Positions 1-7,946 of a DNA stretch of 64,000 nucleotides are shown here, piece by piece (the stretch's first letter is position 1; each line of letters begins with the position of its first letter). Below the pieces are notes generated by a model, which searched no databases, was not told where the DNA came from, and saw nothing but the letters and a program-made list of their open reading frames with translations. Origin of the DNA: UBA3871 sp002392265 (GTDB lineage Bacteria; Bacillota; Clostridia; Peptostreptococcales; Anaerovoracaceae); the NCBI GenBank assembly GCA_946614255.1, contig CAMOGS010000020.1, positions 35,490 to 99,489 on the forward strand, given 5' to 3'. A program made the position numbers and the translations under genes.

Positions 1-1236
1 GCTGCTGTTGAGAGAAGATGCAAGGGCGATTTTGGCATCAGCAAGATTCCTGCACTCGATGAGAAGCGCAGAGCGGTTCTCGCAGAGGTAGAGGCTATGA
101 AGAGCAAGCAGAATCAGGTTTCAAAGCTCATCCCTCAAAAGAAAAAGGCCGGTGAAGATACTACCGAAATCATGGCTGAAATGAAGGAGCTTTCCGAGAA
201 CATCAAAAAGCTCGATGCAGAGGTGGCTCAGATTGAAGAGGATCTCCGCGACGCGCTCCTGAACGTTCCAAACACTCCAAATCCTGAAGTTCAGATTGGT
301 GAGGACGATAGCGCAAACGTAGAGCTCCGCAAGGTGGGAGAACCTACAAAGTTTGATTTCGAAGCAAAGGCTCACTGGGATGTCGGAACAGATCTCGACA
401 TTCTCGATTTCGAAAGAGCATCAAAGATTGCAGGCACCAGATTTACTGTTTACAAGGGCCTCGGTGCTCGCCTCGAGAGAGCCGTAATGAATTTCATGCT
501 CGACCTGCACACAATCGACCAGGATTACACTGAAATTCTGCCGCCTTTCATGGTAAACCGTGCAGCTATGACAGGCACAGGCCAGCTGCCGAAGTTTGAA
601 GAGGATATGTTCTATGTTCCTCAGAAGGACTTCTTCCTGATTCCTACAGCAGAGGTTCCTGTAACAAACCTCCGCGCTCAGGAGATTATCGACGAAGCTG
701 AGCTTCCTATTTATTATACCGCTTACACTCCTTGCTTCAGAGCTGAAGCAGGCTCCGCAGGCCGCGACACCAGAGGCCTCATCCGCCAGCACCAGTTCAA
801 CAAGGTTGAGCTCGTAAAATTTGTAAAGCCTGAAACCAGCTATGCTGAGCTTGAAAGCCTCACAAACGACGCTGAGGAAGTATTAAAGCAGCTCGGTCTG
901 CCGTACAGAGTAGTTCGTCTTTCTACAGGCGATCTCGGATTCAGCTCGGCAATGACATACGATATCGAGGTTTGGATGCCTTCATACGGCAGATATGTAG
1001 AGATTTCTTCCTGCTCGAACTTCGAGAGCTATCAGGCAAGACGCGCAAACATCCGCTTCAGACCTTCCGAAAAGGGTTCAAAGCCGGGGTTCGTGGATAC
1101 ATTAAACGGTTCGGGACTTGCAATCGGTCGTACTACTGCGGCAATTCTCGAAAATTACCAGCAGGCTGACGGTTCTGTTATCATCCCTGAAGTACTTCGC
1201 AAGTACATGGGCGGCGTAGAAAAGATTTCTAAATAG
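1..1236 (+). CDS. serS: Seryl-tRNA synthetase, 5' end outside window
   Basis: Charges tRNA-Ser with serine in the cytoplasm. The frame is open from base 1 (reads AAVERRCKGDFG, then the ALDEKRRAVLAEVEALK-type segment), so the gene starts upstream of the window and lacks only about a dozen residues; the ATG at 97 is internal. The first ~100 residues form the charged coiled-coil tRNA-binding arm. The class II catalytic core follows, with motif 2 around FRAEAGSAGRDTRGLIRQHQF and motif 3 around NGSGLAIGRTTAAILEN. Ends with TAG at 1234, so TAG is an ordinary stop codon in this genome. Identification is very secure. Confidence 0.97.
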   Translation, partial: AAVERRCKGDFGISKIPALDEKRRAVLAEVEAMKSKQNQVSKLIPQKKKAGEDTTEIMAEMKELSENIKKLDAEVAQIEEDLRDALLNVPNTPNPEVQIGEDDSANVELRKVGEPTKFDFEAKAHWDVGTDLDILDFERASKIAGTRFTVYKGLGARLERAVMNFMLDLHTIDQDYTEILPPFMVNRAAMTGTGQLPKFEEDMFYVPQKDFFLIPTAEVPVTNLRAQEIIDEAELPIYYTAYTPCFRAEAGSAGRDTRGLIRQHQFNKVELVKFVKPETSYAELESLTNDAEEVLKQLGLPYRVVRLSTGDLGFSSAMTYDIEVWMPSYGRYVEISSCSNFESYQARRANIRFRPSEKGSKPGFVDTLNGSGLAIGRTTAAILENYQQADGSVIIPEVLRKYMGGVEKISK

Positions 1237-1298
1237 CAGCTGTAACAGATGTAATCTGTAAAAATGACATATTGAAAAAGATTAAAAAAGAATCGTAG

Positions 1299-1328
1299 AT
1301 TGAGGGCAGGCATTGGCTGCCCTCAATT
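1299..1328 (+). terminator. Hairpin after serS, probable terminator
   Basis: An 11-bp perfect stem (ATTGAGGGCAG with CTGCCCTCAAT) and a 7-nt loop lie 62 bases past the serS stop. The T-tract behind it is poor (TTAATA), so it may be a weak terminator. Confidence 0.5.
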
Positions 1329-1340
1329 AATACCAAAAAA

Positions 1341-1404
1341 GGCGAATTTAGGGACAGGCACCAAATTGGAAAAAAGGCGAATTTGGTGCCTGTCCCCAGA
1401 TTGG
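1341..1404. repeat. Dispersed palindromic repeat, copy 1
   Basis: Contains GGGACAGGCACCAAAT (1352-1367) and its exact reverse complement (1381-1396) around a 13-nt loop, preceded by GGCGAATTT as in the other copies (14361, 17361, 28035, 53365). It ends 11 bases before the start codon of the next gene, so it forms most of that gene's leader. Confidence 0.8.
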
Positions 1405-1415
1405 AAAGGACGGGA

Positions 1416-2849
1416 ATGGGAAACACAAAAACGCCGATAACAGGCTTTCTTACAGAAAATGCGGATGTGGGTTACGCCTCGTTTCATATGCCTGGGCATA
1501 AAGGCGCAGAAATTTACAGGGAATTTGGTTACGGCGAATTCCTCGAAAAAATGATGGACTGCGATATCACCGAGGTCATCGGCGCGGACAATCTGTTCAA
1601 AGCCGAAGGAATAATAAAAGAGGTACGCGAAAGCTACGCCCGTCTTTACGGCGCACGCGATTCCTACCTGCTCGTAAACGGCACCAGCGGGGGGCTGATT
1701 GCGGCAATACTGTCTGCAGTTCCGCGCGGCGGAAAGATCATAATGGCACGTAATTCGCACAAATCGATTTTCAATGCGCTGCGTCTGGGCAGCATACACC
1801 CTGTTTACGCCTACCCCGAAATGATAGAGGAATGCGGCATCACAGGCGAAATTGCAACGGGAGAAATAAAGAGACTCCTTTCGGAGAATCCTGACGCAGC
1901 CGCTGTAATCCTGCCAAGCCCGAACTACTACGGAATCTGCTCGGACATCGCCTCCATCGCAGAAGCAGTACACGCTGCAGGAAAGGTGCTGATTGTCGAC
2001 CAGGCCCACGGAGCGCATTTAAAGCTCTTTGACGGTATATGGGACGAAATGCCGAAATGCGCTGAAGACTGTGGCGCGGATATTGTCGTAAACAGCACAC
2101 ACAAAACGCTTGCTTCGTTTACACAGTCTGCGGTACTTAATCTTTGCTCGGACAGAGTGTCAAAGCTCGTGCTTGAAGACAGACTCCAGATGATTGAAAG
2201 CTCCAGCCCGTCATATCTTTTAATGGCGAGCCTCGACATCAATGCCGCGATTCTTTCGGAGCACGGAAAAGAGCTTGCGAAGAGATGGCGCGAGAACCTG
2301 GAATACGCATGGAATCGTCTATCGCAAATAGACGGTCTGAACATAATGAAGGCGCCGCGCCTAGACATGACAAAGCTTAATTTGGACATGAGCGCACTCG
2401 GCCTCACTGGCGGCATGCTCGAGGATGAGCTGATGAAATACAGGGTTCGTGCAGAGCTTACGACGGGCAATATCCTGATGGGAATGACCGGAATCGGCGG
2501 CAGACGCGAGCACTACGAGCGTCTTGCAGCCGCACTTGAGGACATCGCTAAAAGGCAGAAGGCATCAAAGGCAACGCCTATCGTAAATAGACGAAGCGAT
2601 AGCGAAATTCAAGCCTACGCTGCGCTTGAGCTTTGCGAAGTGCCACAGGATGGAAGACCTGTGCCGCTGAAAGACGCAGCCGGGCTTATCTGCACAGGCG
2701 CAATCATTCCTTACCCACCGGGGATACCTATTGCCTGCCCGGGAGAGAGACTGACCCCGGAGCTTATCGCTTATACGGAAAACCTCATCGCCCGCGGCGA
2801 AAAGGTCATCGGCGTCTCGGAGAGCGGTGACATTCTCACCGGAGAATGA
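1416..2849 (+). CDS. PLP-dependent Orn/Lys/Arg decarboxylase family protein
   Basis: Fold-type I PLP enzyme of the SpeA/Cad/YaaO family, 477 aa. Members decarboxylate arginine, lysine or ornithine to agmatine, cadaverine or putrescine; the substrate cannot be read from sequence. The N-terminus GYASFHMPGHKG is the family signature, NGTSGG binds the cofactor phosphate, and DQAHGAH and STHKTLASFTQ supply the PLP aspartate and Schiff-base lysine. The C-terminal ~120 residues include the family's PYPPGIP segment. I chose ATG 1416, preceded by GGAAAGGA; a longer frame from TTG 1383 would read through the palindromic repeat. Confidence 0.88.
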   Translation: MGNTKTPITGFLTENADVGYASFHMPGHKGAEIYREFGYGEFLEKMMDCDITEVIGADNLFKAEGIIKEVRESYARLYGARDSYLLVNGTSGGLIAAILSAVPRGGKIIMARNSHKSIFNALRLGSIHPVYAYPEMIEECGITGEIATGEIKRLLSENPDAAAVILPSPNYYGICSDIASIAEAVHAAGKVLIVDQAHGAHLKLFDGIWDEMPKCAEDCGADIVVNSTHKTLASFTQSAVLNLCSDRVSKLVLEDRLQMIESSSPSYLLMASLDINAAILSEHGKELAKRWRENLEYAWNRLSQIDGLNIMKAPRLDMTKLNLDMSALGLTGGMLEDELMKYRVRAELTTGNILMGMTGIGGRREHYERLAAALEDIAKRQKASKATPIVNRRSDSEIQAYAALELCEVPQDGRPVPLKDAAGLICTGAIIPYPPGIPIACPGERLTPELIAYTENLIARGEKVIGVSESGDILTGE

Positions 2850-2883
2850 CGGCACAGCAAATGAAAATAACCCCCCGGGGAGT

Positions 2884-2912
2884 TTCTCAAGCCTTCCTTT
2901 TTCTGTTATAAT
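2884..2912 (+). promoter_or_regulatory. Putative sigma-A promoter of the metal-chelate ABC operon
   Basis: TTCTCA (2884-2889), 17-nt spacer, TATAAT (2907-2912), about 70 bases before the binding-protein start. The -10 is perfect and the -35 weak. No riboswitch or Fur-like box was obvious by eye. Confidence 0.5.
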
Positions 2913-2984
2913 TCGCTTTGAGTGGCGTAAATTACGTGCACGGAAAATCAAGAGGATAAAATACAGAAAGGGAAGGCTATTGTA

Positions 2985-4088
2985 ATGAAAAAGATTCTTT
3001 CAATTTTACTGGCGCTGACCATGGTCTTTGCCATGGCTGCATGCGGAGCAACCGACACACCTGCGGATAACGGCTCCGAGACAAGGACATTTACGGATGG
3101 TATCGGCCGCGTGGTAGAGATTCCGGCAACAATCGAACGTATCGTGCCTCTCGGCAATACTCCGAGAATGTGCGTATACCTCGGATTGGCTGACAAGTTC
3201 GTCGGCATCGGCGAGTGCGAAATCGCTTCAAGCCCTATTATGGCTTATGCTTATCCGCATCGCGAAGAATGGGCACAGCTCCCGAATGTTGGAACCGACG
3301 CTATGGGCGAGACCGCTTATTATGCCGAGGAAATCATCCAGGCAGCACCTGACATCATCCTTTGCAACTATACAGCAGATGTTGCTGACAACATTCAGAA
3401 CCAGACAGGTATCCCTGTAGTAGCCGTTCCTGAAGCAAATTTGTTCAGCCCTGAATACGAGGAATGCTTCCGCACTCTTGGCGATGCATGCGGCGTTTCC
3501 GAAAGAGCTGAAGAAGTAATCTCTTACATCAACGACAGCCTTGCGGACCTCGACAGCCGCACAAAGGACATTCCTGAAGAGGGCAAACCGACCGTTCTCG
3601 GTGCAGGTGCTACATTCAAGGGCTCACACAGTATTGATGGTGTTTATACCAACTACAGTGTATTCGAAACTCTCCACGCAAATGATGTGGCTGACGGCAT
3701 AAGCGGTCAGACAGGTTCAAGCGGCGTAATGGTAGACCGCGAGCAGATCATCGCATGGGACCCGGATATGATTTTCTTTGATGCAGGTTCCATGGAGCTC
3801 GTTCGCAACGATTACGCAGACAATCCGGGATATTTCAAGCAGTTAAAGGCTGTAAAGAACGGCGAGCTGTACCAGTGGCCAAACTCAACCTATCACTGGT
3901 CAAATGTAGAGATTCCTCTCGTTTCTTCATATTTTGTAGGATCGCTTCTCTATCCTGAAGCATTTGCCGACATCGATTTCGATGCAAAGGCAGCTGAAAT
4001 TTTCACATTCTTTATCGGCGAGCCTGATTACCTCCAGGTCTTAAAGGATGCAGGTGCAGGCTACGGTAAGGTAACTCTCGGAGACTAA
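2985..4088 (+). CDS. Metal-chelate ABC transporter substrate-binding lipoprotein
   Basis: Cluster A-II binding protein of the BtuF/FepB/FecB family, 367 aa. The N-terminus is a lipoprotein signal (hydrophobic stretch ending MAAC, lipid-modified Cys at residue 20), anchoring it outside the membrane. The body has the periplasmic-binding domain hallmarks, including TFTDGIGRVVEIPATIERIVPLG near residue 45. Followed 2 bases later by the permease gene and then the ATPase, a complete importer. The family carries ferric siderophores, cobalamin, haem, or (MolABC subgroup) molybdate/tungstate. The ligand here is unknown; the downstream FmdE gene hints at Mo/W. Confidence 0.9.
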   Translation: MKKILSILLALTMVFAMAACGATDTPADNGSETRTFTDGIGRVVEIPATIERIVPLGNTPRMCVYLGLADKFVGIGECEIASSPIMAYAYPHREEWAQLPNVGTDAMGETAYYAEEIIQAAPDIILCNYTADVADNIQNQTGIPVVAVPEANLFSPEYEECFRTLGDACGVSERAEEVISYINDSLADLDSRTKDIPEEGKPTVLGAGATFKGSHSIDGVYTNYSVFETLHANDVADGISGQTGSSGVMVDREQIIAWDPDMIFFDAGSMELVRNDYADNPGYFKQLKAVKNGELYQWPNSTYHWSNVEIPLVSSYFVGSLLYPEAFADIDFDAKAAEIFTFFIGEPDYLQVLKDAGAGYGKVTLGD

Positions 4089-4090
4089 AA

Positions 4091-5170
4091 ATGGGTAAAA
4101 CTCTCAACGAAAATCTTCTGGCATACAACAGATATGCGGGGCGAAAAAAGTTAACGCTTGCAATATCCGTCATAGCTATGATTTTTGTTGCACTGTACGC
4201 AGTCGGCGTCGGGTCTATACAGATTCCGATGTCGGAGATTGTGAAAGTTCTTTGCGGCGGCGGAGACAATCTGTCACGAACCACTATATTGAACATCCGC
4301 CTACCGCGAGTAGTTGCGGCAATTCTCGTTGGTGCGTCGCTTGCGGCCGCCGGCGTTGTTATGCAATGCGTTCTGCGAAATCCGCTTGCGTCGGCCTCGA
4401 CACTAGGCGTATCGCAGGGCGCAGCGTTTGGTGCAGCTTTCGGTATTGTGGTCTTTGGCGGTGGCGTAGTCAATTCGGCGACAGCGACTTCCGCAATCAC
4501 CATCAACAATCCGTACATTGTAACATTGTGCGCCTTTGTGTGCGGAACGTTTGCGACAGCGGTAATTATCGCGATTTCGCAGTTCAAAAAAGATGTGGGG
4601 CCGGGAGGCCTTATTCTGGCGGGCGTTGCCATGAGCTCGCTCTTTGCGGGCGGAAGCACGCTGCTCCAATATTTCACCGACGACACAAAGCTTGGGGCTA
4701 TCGTTTTCTGGACCTTTGGTAACCTTGGCAGCACGAACTGGACGGAACTTTTGATCTTGGCGTGTGCACTCACACTGTCCATGTTATATTTTATGTTCAA
4801 CCGCTGGAACTACAACGCTATGGAAGCGGGCGCCGATACGGCAAAGAGCCTCGGTGTAAACACTCGCAGCGTGATGCTGGTCAGTATGGGGATTTGCTCG
4901 CTTCTCGCGGCTACGGCAGTATCGTTTGTAGGAATTATCAGTTTTGTGGGCCTCGTGGCACCACACATAATGCGCAGGTTTGTGGGCAACGACTATCGCT
5001 ATCTTTTGGTGGCATCCGCTTTTGCGGGCGCGCTCCTTTTGATTCTTGCGGATACGGTCGGCCGCTCCGTGGTGGCGCCGGTAATTTTGCCGATAGGTGC
5101 CCTGACATCGTTCCTCGGCGCGCCGATGTTCCTGTTCCTGCTTTTTAAGGGGGTGGGACGCAATGGTTGA
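4091..5170 (+). CDS. FecCD-family ABC transporter permease
   Basis: Integral membrane subunit of a BtuCD-type importer, 359 aa, with about ten hydrophobic segments. The signature region RLPRVVAAILVGASLAAAGV (residues ~75-95) and the GLVAPHIMRR coupling-helix motif near residue 290 are clear. Preceded by the binding-protein gene and overlapping the ATPase gene by 8 bases, so the three are surely co-translated. Family membership is secure; the substrate is not. Confidence 0.93.
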   Translation: MGKTLNENLLAYNRYAGRKKLTLAISVIAMIFVALYAVGVGSIQIPMSEIVKVLCGGGDNLSRTTILNIRLPRVVAAILVGASLAAAGVVMQCVLRNPLASASTLGVSQGAAFGAAFGIVVFGGGVVNSATATSAITINNPYIVTLCAFVCGTFATAVIIAISQFKKDVGPGGLILAGVAMSSLFAGGSTLLQYFTDDTKLGAIVFWTFGNLGSTNWTELLILACALTLSMLYFMFNRWNYNAMEAGADTAKSLGVNTRSVMLVSMGICSLLAATAVSFVGIISFVGLVAPHIMRRFVGNDYRYLLVASAFAGALLLILADTVGRSVVAPVILPIGALTSFLGAPMFLFLLFKGVGRNG

Positions 5171-5930
5171 GGTTAAAAATATCAACTACGCTTACAAAGC
5201 GGGCGCAGAAAATGTGCTCGACGGAGTAAGCTTTGACATCGGAGCGGGAGAATGCCTGGCGGTGCTTGGAAACAACGGTGCGGGAAAGAGTACGCTTCTA
5301 AAATGTATAGACCGAATTAATCCGACTGTGGGTGCCACGGTGACGGTTGCCGGCAAGGATGTTTTTTCGATGACAAGCCGTGATATGGCGCAGCATATCG
5401 CTTATGTGCCGCAAAATACGACCGTGGTAAATATGACAGTTTTTGATGCGGTGCTGCTCGGCAGAAAGCCTTATATCAAGTGGGACACCACCGAAGAGGA
5501 CAGAGAAATTGCGATGGGAATCATCGAGCGAATGGGGCTCGAGAAATATATCCTTCGCAACGTTTCCGAGCTTTCCGGCGGGGAAGCGCAAAGGGTTATG
5601 CTGGCGCGTGCATTGGCGCAGGAACCGAAGCTGCTCCTTCTCGACGAGCCAACAAGCAATCTCGACCCGCGCAATCAGCATGATGTAATGCAGACCGTGC
5701 AGAAAATTGCGCGCGAGCACCAAATCTGCGTTATTACGATTTTGCATGACCTAAACCTCGCCATACGTTATTGCGACAGGTTCCTTTTTCTAAAGGATGC
5801 AAAGGTCTATGCATGCGGTGAACGCGAGGTAATGACTGCAAGCAACATAGAGGCGGTGTACGGCATGCATGTACATATTGAAAATTACGGAGGGGTGCCG
5901 GTTATAATACCGTTCCCGGATGTTAAATAA
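5163..5930 (+). CDS. Metal-chelate ABC transporter ATP-binding protein
   Basis: Energises the importer, 255 aa. Walker A GNNGAGKST (~residue 40), Q-loop YVPQNTTV, signature LSGGEAQRVMLARAL, Walker B LLLLDEPTSNLD and the switch histidine in ILHDLNLAI are all intact. It starts inside the permease gene. Resembles FecE/BtuD/FhuC ATPases. Confidence 0.94.
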   Translation: MVEVKNINYAYKAGAENVLDGVSFDIGAGECLAVLGNNGAGKSTLLKCIDRINPTVGATVTVAGKDVFSMTSRDMAQHIAYVPQNTTVVNMTVFDAVLLGRKPYIKWDTTEEDREIAMGIIERMGLEKYILRNVSELSGGEAQRVMLARALAQEPKLLLLDEPTSNLDPRNQHDVMQTVQKIAREHQICVITILHDLNLAIRYCDRFLFLKDAKVYACGEREVMTASNIEAVYGMHVHIENYGGVPVIIPFPDVK

Positions 5931-5944
5931 AAGGAGAATTATAA

Positions 5945-6478
5945 ATGATAGATAAAAAAGCTTTGTGGGAAAAGGCGGCTGCATTTCACGGTCACGTCTG
6001 CCCGGGACTGACTATTGGCTTCAGAGCCGCACTCTATGCGATAGACCTTTTGGGAATTACTTTTTCCGAGGATGAGCAGCTTGTATGCATTACGGAAAAT
6101 GATGCCTGCGGAGTTGACGCAATTCAGGCGGTTTTGGGCTGCAGCGTAGGCAAGGGAAACCTCCTCTTCCATATGACCGGCAAGCAGGCGTTTTCCTTCT
6201 ATAACCGCAAGACGGGCAAATCGGTTCGCCTGGTTTTGAGAAAGCCTGTCGGTGAGATGAGCCGTGAAGAGGCGCTGAAATACTACACCGACTGCAAGCA
6301 GGAAGACATGTTCGACGTAAAGGAAACAAAGATTGAAGTGCCGGAGCATGCGCGCATCTTTGAATCCTACACCTGCGAATGCTGCGGTGAGAGCACCGGC
6401 GCGAACTGGATTCACATATTTGAAGGCAAAAAGCTTTGCACCGACTGCTATAAAAAATATGACCGCTTCAATGTGTAA
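5945..6478 (+). CDS. FmdE-domain protein with C-terminal zinc ribbon
   Basis: A 177-aa protein of the FmdE family, named from the molybdenum formylmethanofuran dehydrogenase operon. The N-terminal domain carries the conserved FHGHVCPGLTIGFRAA motif (Cys/His metal site) and NDACGVDAIQAVLGCS. The C-terminal ~35 residues hold a CxxC...CxxC zinc ribbon (CECCG and CTDCY). A strong site (AAAAGGAGAATTATAA) precedes ATG 5945, 15 bases after the ABC ATPase, so it belongs to the importer operon. Role unproven; a metal or Mo/W-cofactor handling role for the imported ligand is an inference from family and context. Confidence 0.85.
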   Translation: MIDKKALWEKAAAFHGHVCPGLTIGFRAALYAIDLLGITFSEDEQLVCITENDACGVDAIQAVLGCSVGKGNLLFHMTGKQAFSFYNRKTGKSVRLVLRKPVGEMSREEALKYYTDCKQEDMFDVKETKIEVPEHARIFESYTCECCGESTGANWIHIFEGKKLCTDCYKKYDRFNV

Positions 6479-6510
6479 AGACGGATGCAGGTAAACTCCT
6501 CTAAGTAAGG

Positions 6511-6534
6511 CCCCTCCAAGTGAGGGGTTTTTTG
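6511..6534 (+). terminator. Intrinsic terminator of the ABC-fmdE operon
   Basis: CCCCTC-N5-GAGGGG followed by TTTTTTG, 33 bases after the FmdE-domain gene. Confidence 0.85.
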
Positions 6535-6567
6535 TTGTCGCTCTCCTCGCTTTGTACTTAATTGTAC

Positions 6568-6596
6568 TTGAAAAAGAACATGCTTTATGATATATT
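6568..6596 (+). promoter_or_regulatory. Sigma-A promoter of tadA
   Basis: TTGAAA (6568-6573), 17-nt spacer, TATATT (6591-6596). Transcription would begin near 6603, only about 3 bases before the tadA ATG. Confidence 0.65.
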
Positions 6597-6605
6597 AGAT
6601 TAGTC

Positions 6606-7079
6606 ATGATTAATTATATGGAATACGCTTTGGAAGAGGCTGAAATATCCGAAAAATTGGGCGAAGTTCCAATCGGAGCAGTCATAGTAAAAGACGGCGA
6701 AATAATCGGCAGAGGGCACAATCTCACCGAGACCTCGAAAGACCCTACAGCGCACGCCGAGATGATGGCAATCAGGCAGGCGGCAAAGGCTCTCGGGGGC
6801 TGGAGGCTTACAGGCTGCGAGATGTATGTGACCTGCGAGCCGTGCAGTATGTGCGCGGGTGCCATGATCTGGTCCAGAATCAAAAAGGTTCACATCGGGA
6901 CAATGGATCCAAAGGCGGGCGCGGCAGGCTCTGTGCTGAATGTTCTTCAGGAGCCAAAGCTGAATCACCACGTAGAAATCGAGACCGATATCATGCAGGG
7001 TGAATGCTCGGCAATACTAAAGAGGTTTTTTAAAACCTTGCGTGAAAAAAACAGACTATCGGAGGATGAAACAAAATGA
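6606..7079 (+). CDS. tadA: tRNA-specific adenosine deaminase
   Basis: Deaminates A34 to inosine in the tRNA-Arg(ACG) anticodon. The 157-aa protein has the zinc deaminase signature: HAEMMAIRQA (His ligand and catalytic Glu) and PCSMCAGAMIWSRI (two Cys ligands). No Shine-Dalgarno is visible before ATG 6606 or the alternative ATG 6618, and the predicted transcription start lies beside the first, so the message may be near leaderless. Stop overlaps the next start (ATGA at 7076). Confidence 0.94.
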   Translation: MINYMEYALEEAEISEKLGEVPIGAVIVKDGEIIGRGHNLTETSKDPTAHAEMMAIRQAAKALGGWRLTGCEMYVTCEPCSMCAGAMIWSRIKKVHIGTMDPKAGAAGSVLNVLQEPKLNHHVEIETDIMQGECSAILKRFFKTLREKNRLSEDETK

Positions 7080-7906
7080 AGAGATTAGGCGCGATTTTGA
7101 GCCTGGTGCTGATAACGGTAATGATGCTCAGCGGTGTAGTATTTGCCGCAGGAGATTTCACGGTAGAAAAGACCTATCCGTATGACGGCGAAACGAACAC
7201 ATCAATCGACAATTTCGGCATCAAGCTATACTTTAATCAGCCTGTATTAAATGAAGCAAACGTAAAGCATAACGCAAAGTGCATCACGGTAAAGGATGCC
7301 GACGGCGAAGTGCTTCCCGTAAAGCTTTTCTACAGCGAGAAAGAAGAAGGACTTGCTATGGCACTGGTTGAAACCGAAAACCAGGCGCTGGTAAAGCAGG
7401 ACACAGAATATACGGTAACATTATCATCGGATTTTCTTGCCGCTGACGGCACAGAGCTCGGTGAGGACGTAAAGATTACCTTTTCAACATTGAACCAGAC
7501 TAGAGCAACGACCGTAAACATGGTAATGATGGGCGTTATGATGGTCGGCATGGTCATCTTCAGCACAAAGGCAATGAAGAAGGACGGCGGCGGTGCAGCG
7601 GCAAAGCAGCAGACTGCAAGAAAGGGTGACGACAAGGTAAATCCATACAAGGTCGCAAAGGAAACGGGAAAGAGCATCGAGGACATCGTTGCAAAGGACC
7701 AGAAGGATAAGGAAAAGAAGGCGGCCAGTGAAGCTAAAAGGGCAGCCAGACACGAGGCGGATTTAGAGGCCGCCAGAAAAAAGCTCATGAAGAGCGGAGA
7801 ATTAATGGCTGACGAAGATGAAGCTGCTAATTCCGACGTAAAGAGAGTAAAGGGACCTCGTCCTATCTCGGCGGCGGGAAGCAAATATATCAGAGGACGC
7901 AAATAG
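7076..7906 (+). CDS. Exported single-pass membrane protein with Ig-like (SbsA/Big_5) domain
   Basis: 276 aa of unassigned function. A signal peptide (first ~24 residues, cut likely after VFAA) is followed by an Ig-like domain (residues ~27-140) of the SbsA/Big_5 type, with the typical PYDGETNTSIDNFGIKLYFNQPV opening and TFSTL end. Next come a methionine-rich membrane helix (~146-162) and a ~110-residue Lys/Ala/Glu-rich, probably helical cytoplasmic tail ending in basic RGRK. Start overlaps the tadA stop by 4 bases. A structural or anchoring role at the cell surface is inference. Confidence 0.75.
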   Translation: MKRLGAILSLVLITVMMLSGVVFAAGDFTVEKTYPYDGETNTSIDNFGIKLYFNQPVLNEANVKHNAKCITVKDADGEVLPVKLFYSEKEEGLAMALVETENQALVKQDTEYTVTLSSDFLAADGTELGEDVKITFSTLNQTRATTVNMVMMGVMMVGMVIFSTKAMKKDGGGAAAKQQTARKGDDKVNPYKVAKETGKSIEDIVAKDQKDKEKKAASEAKRAARHEADLEAARKKLMKSGELMADEDEAANSDVKRVKGPRPISAAGSKYIRGRK

Positions 7907-7913
7907 GATTATG

Positions 7914-7936
7914 GGGGTGCGCGTCTGTCGCACCCC
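7914..7936 (+). promoter_or_regulatory. Hairpin in the ispE leader
   Basis: GGGGTGCG and CGCACCCC form a perfect 8-bp GC-rich stem with a 7-nt loop, ending 10 bases before the ispE start chosen here. There is no T-tract, so termination is unlikely; a translation or processing role is possible. Confidence 0.4.
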
Positions 7937-7946
7937 GGTTGTTATT

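Noticed and set aside
1383..1415. TTG 1383 as start of the decarboxylase
   Set aside because: It would translate through the palindromic repeat; ATG 1416 has a ribosome site and matches the family N-terminus.
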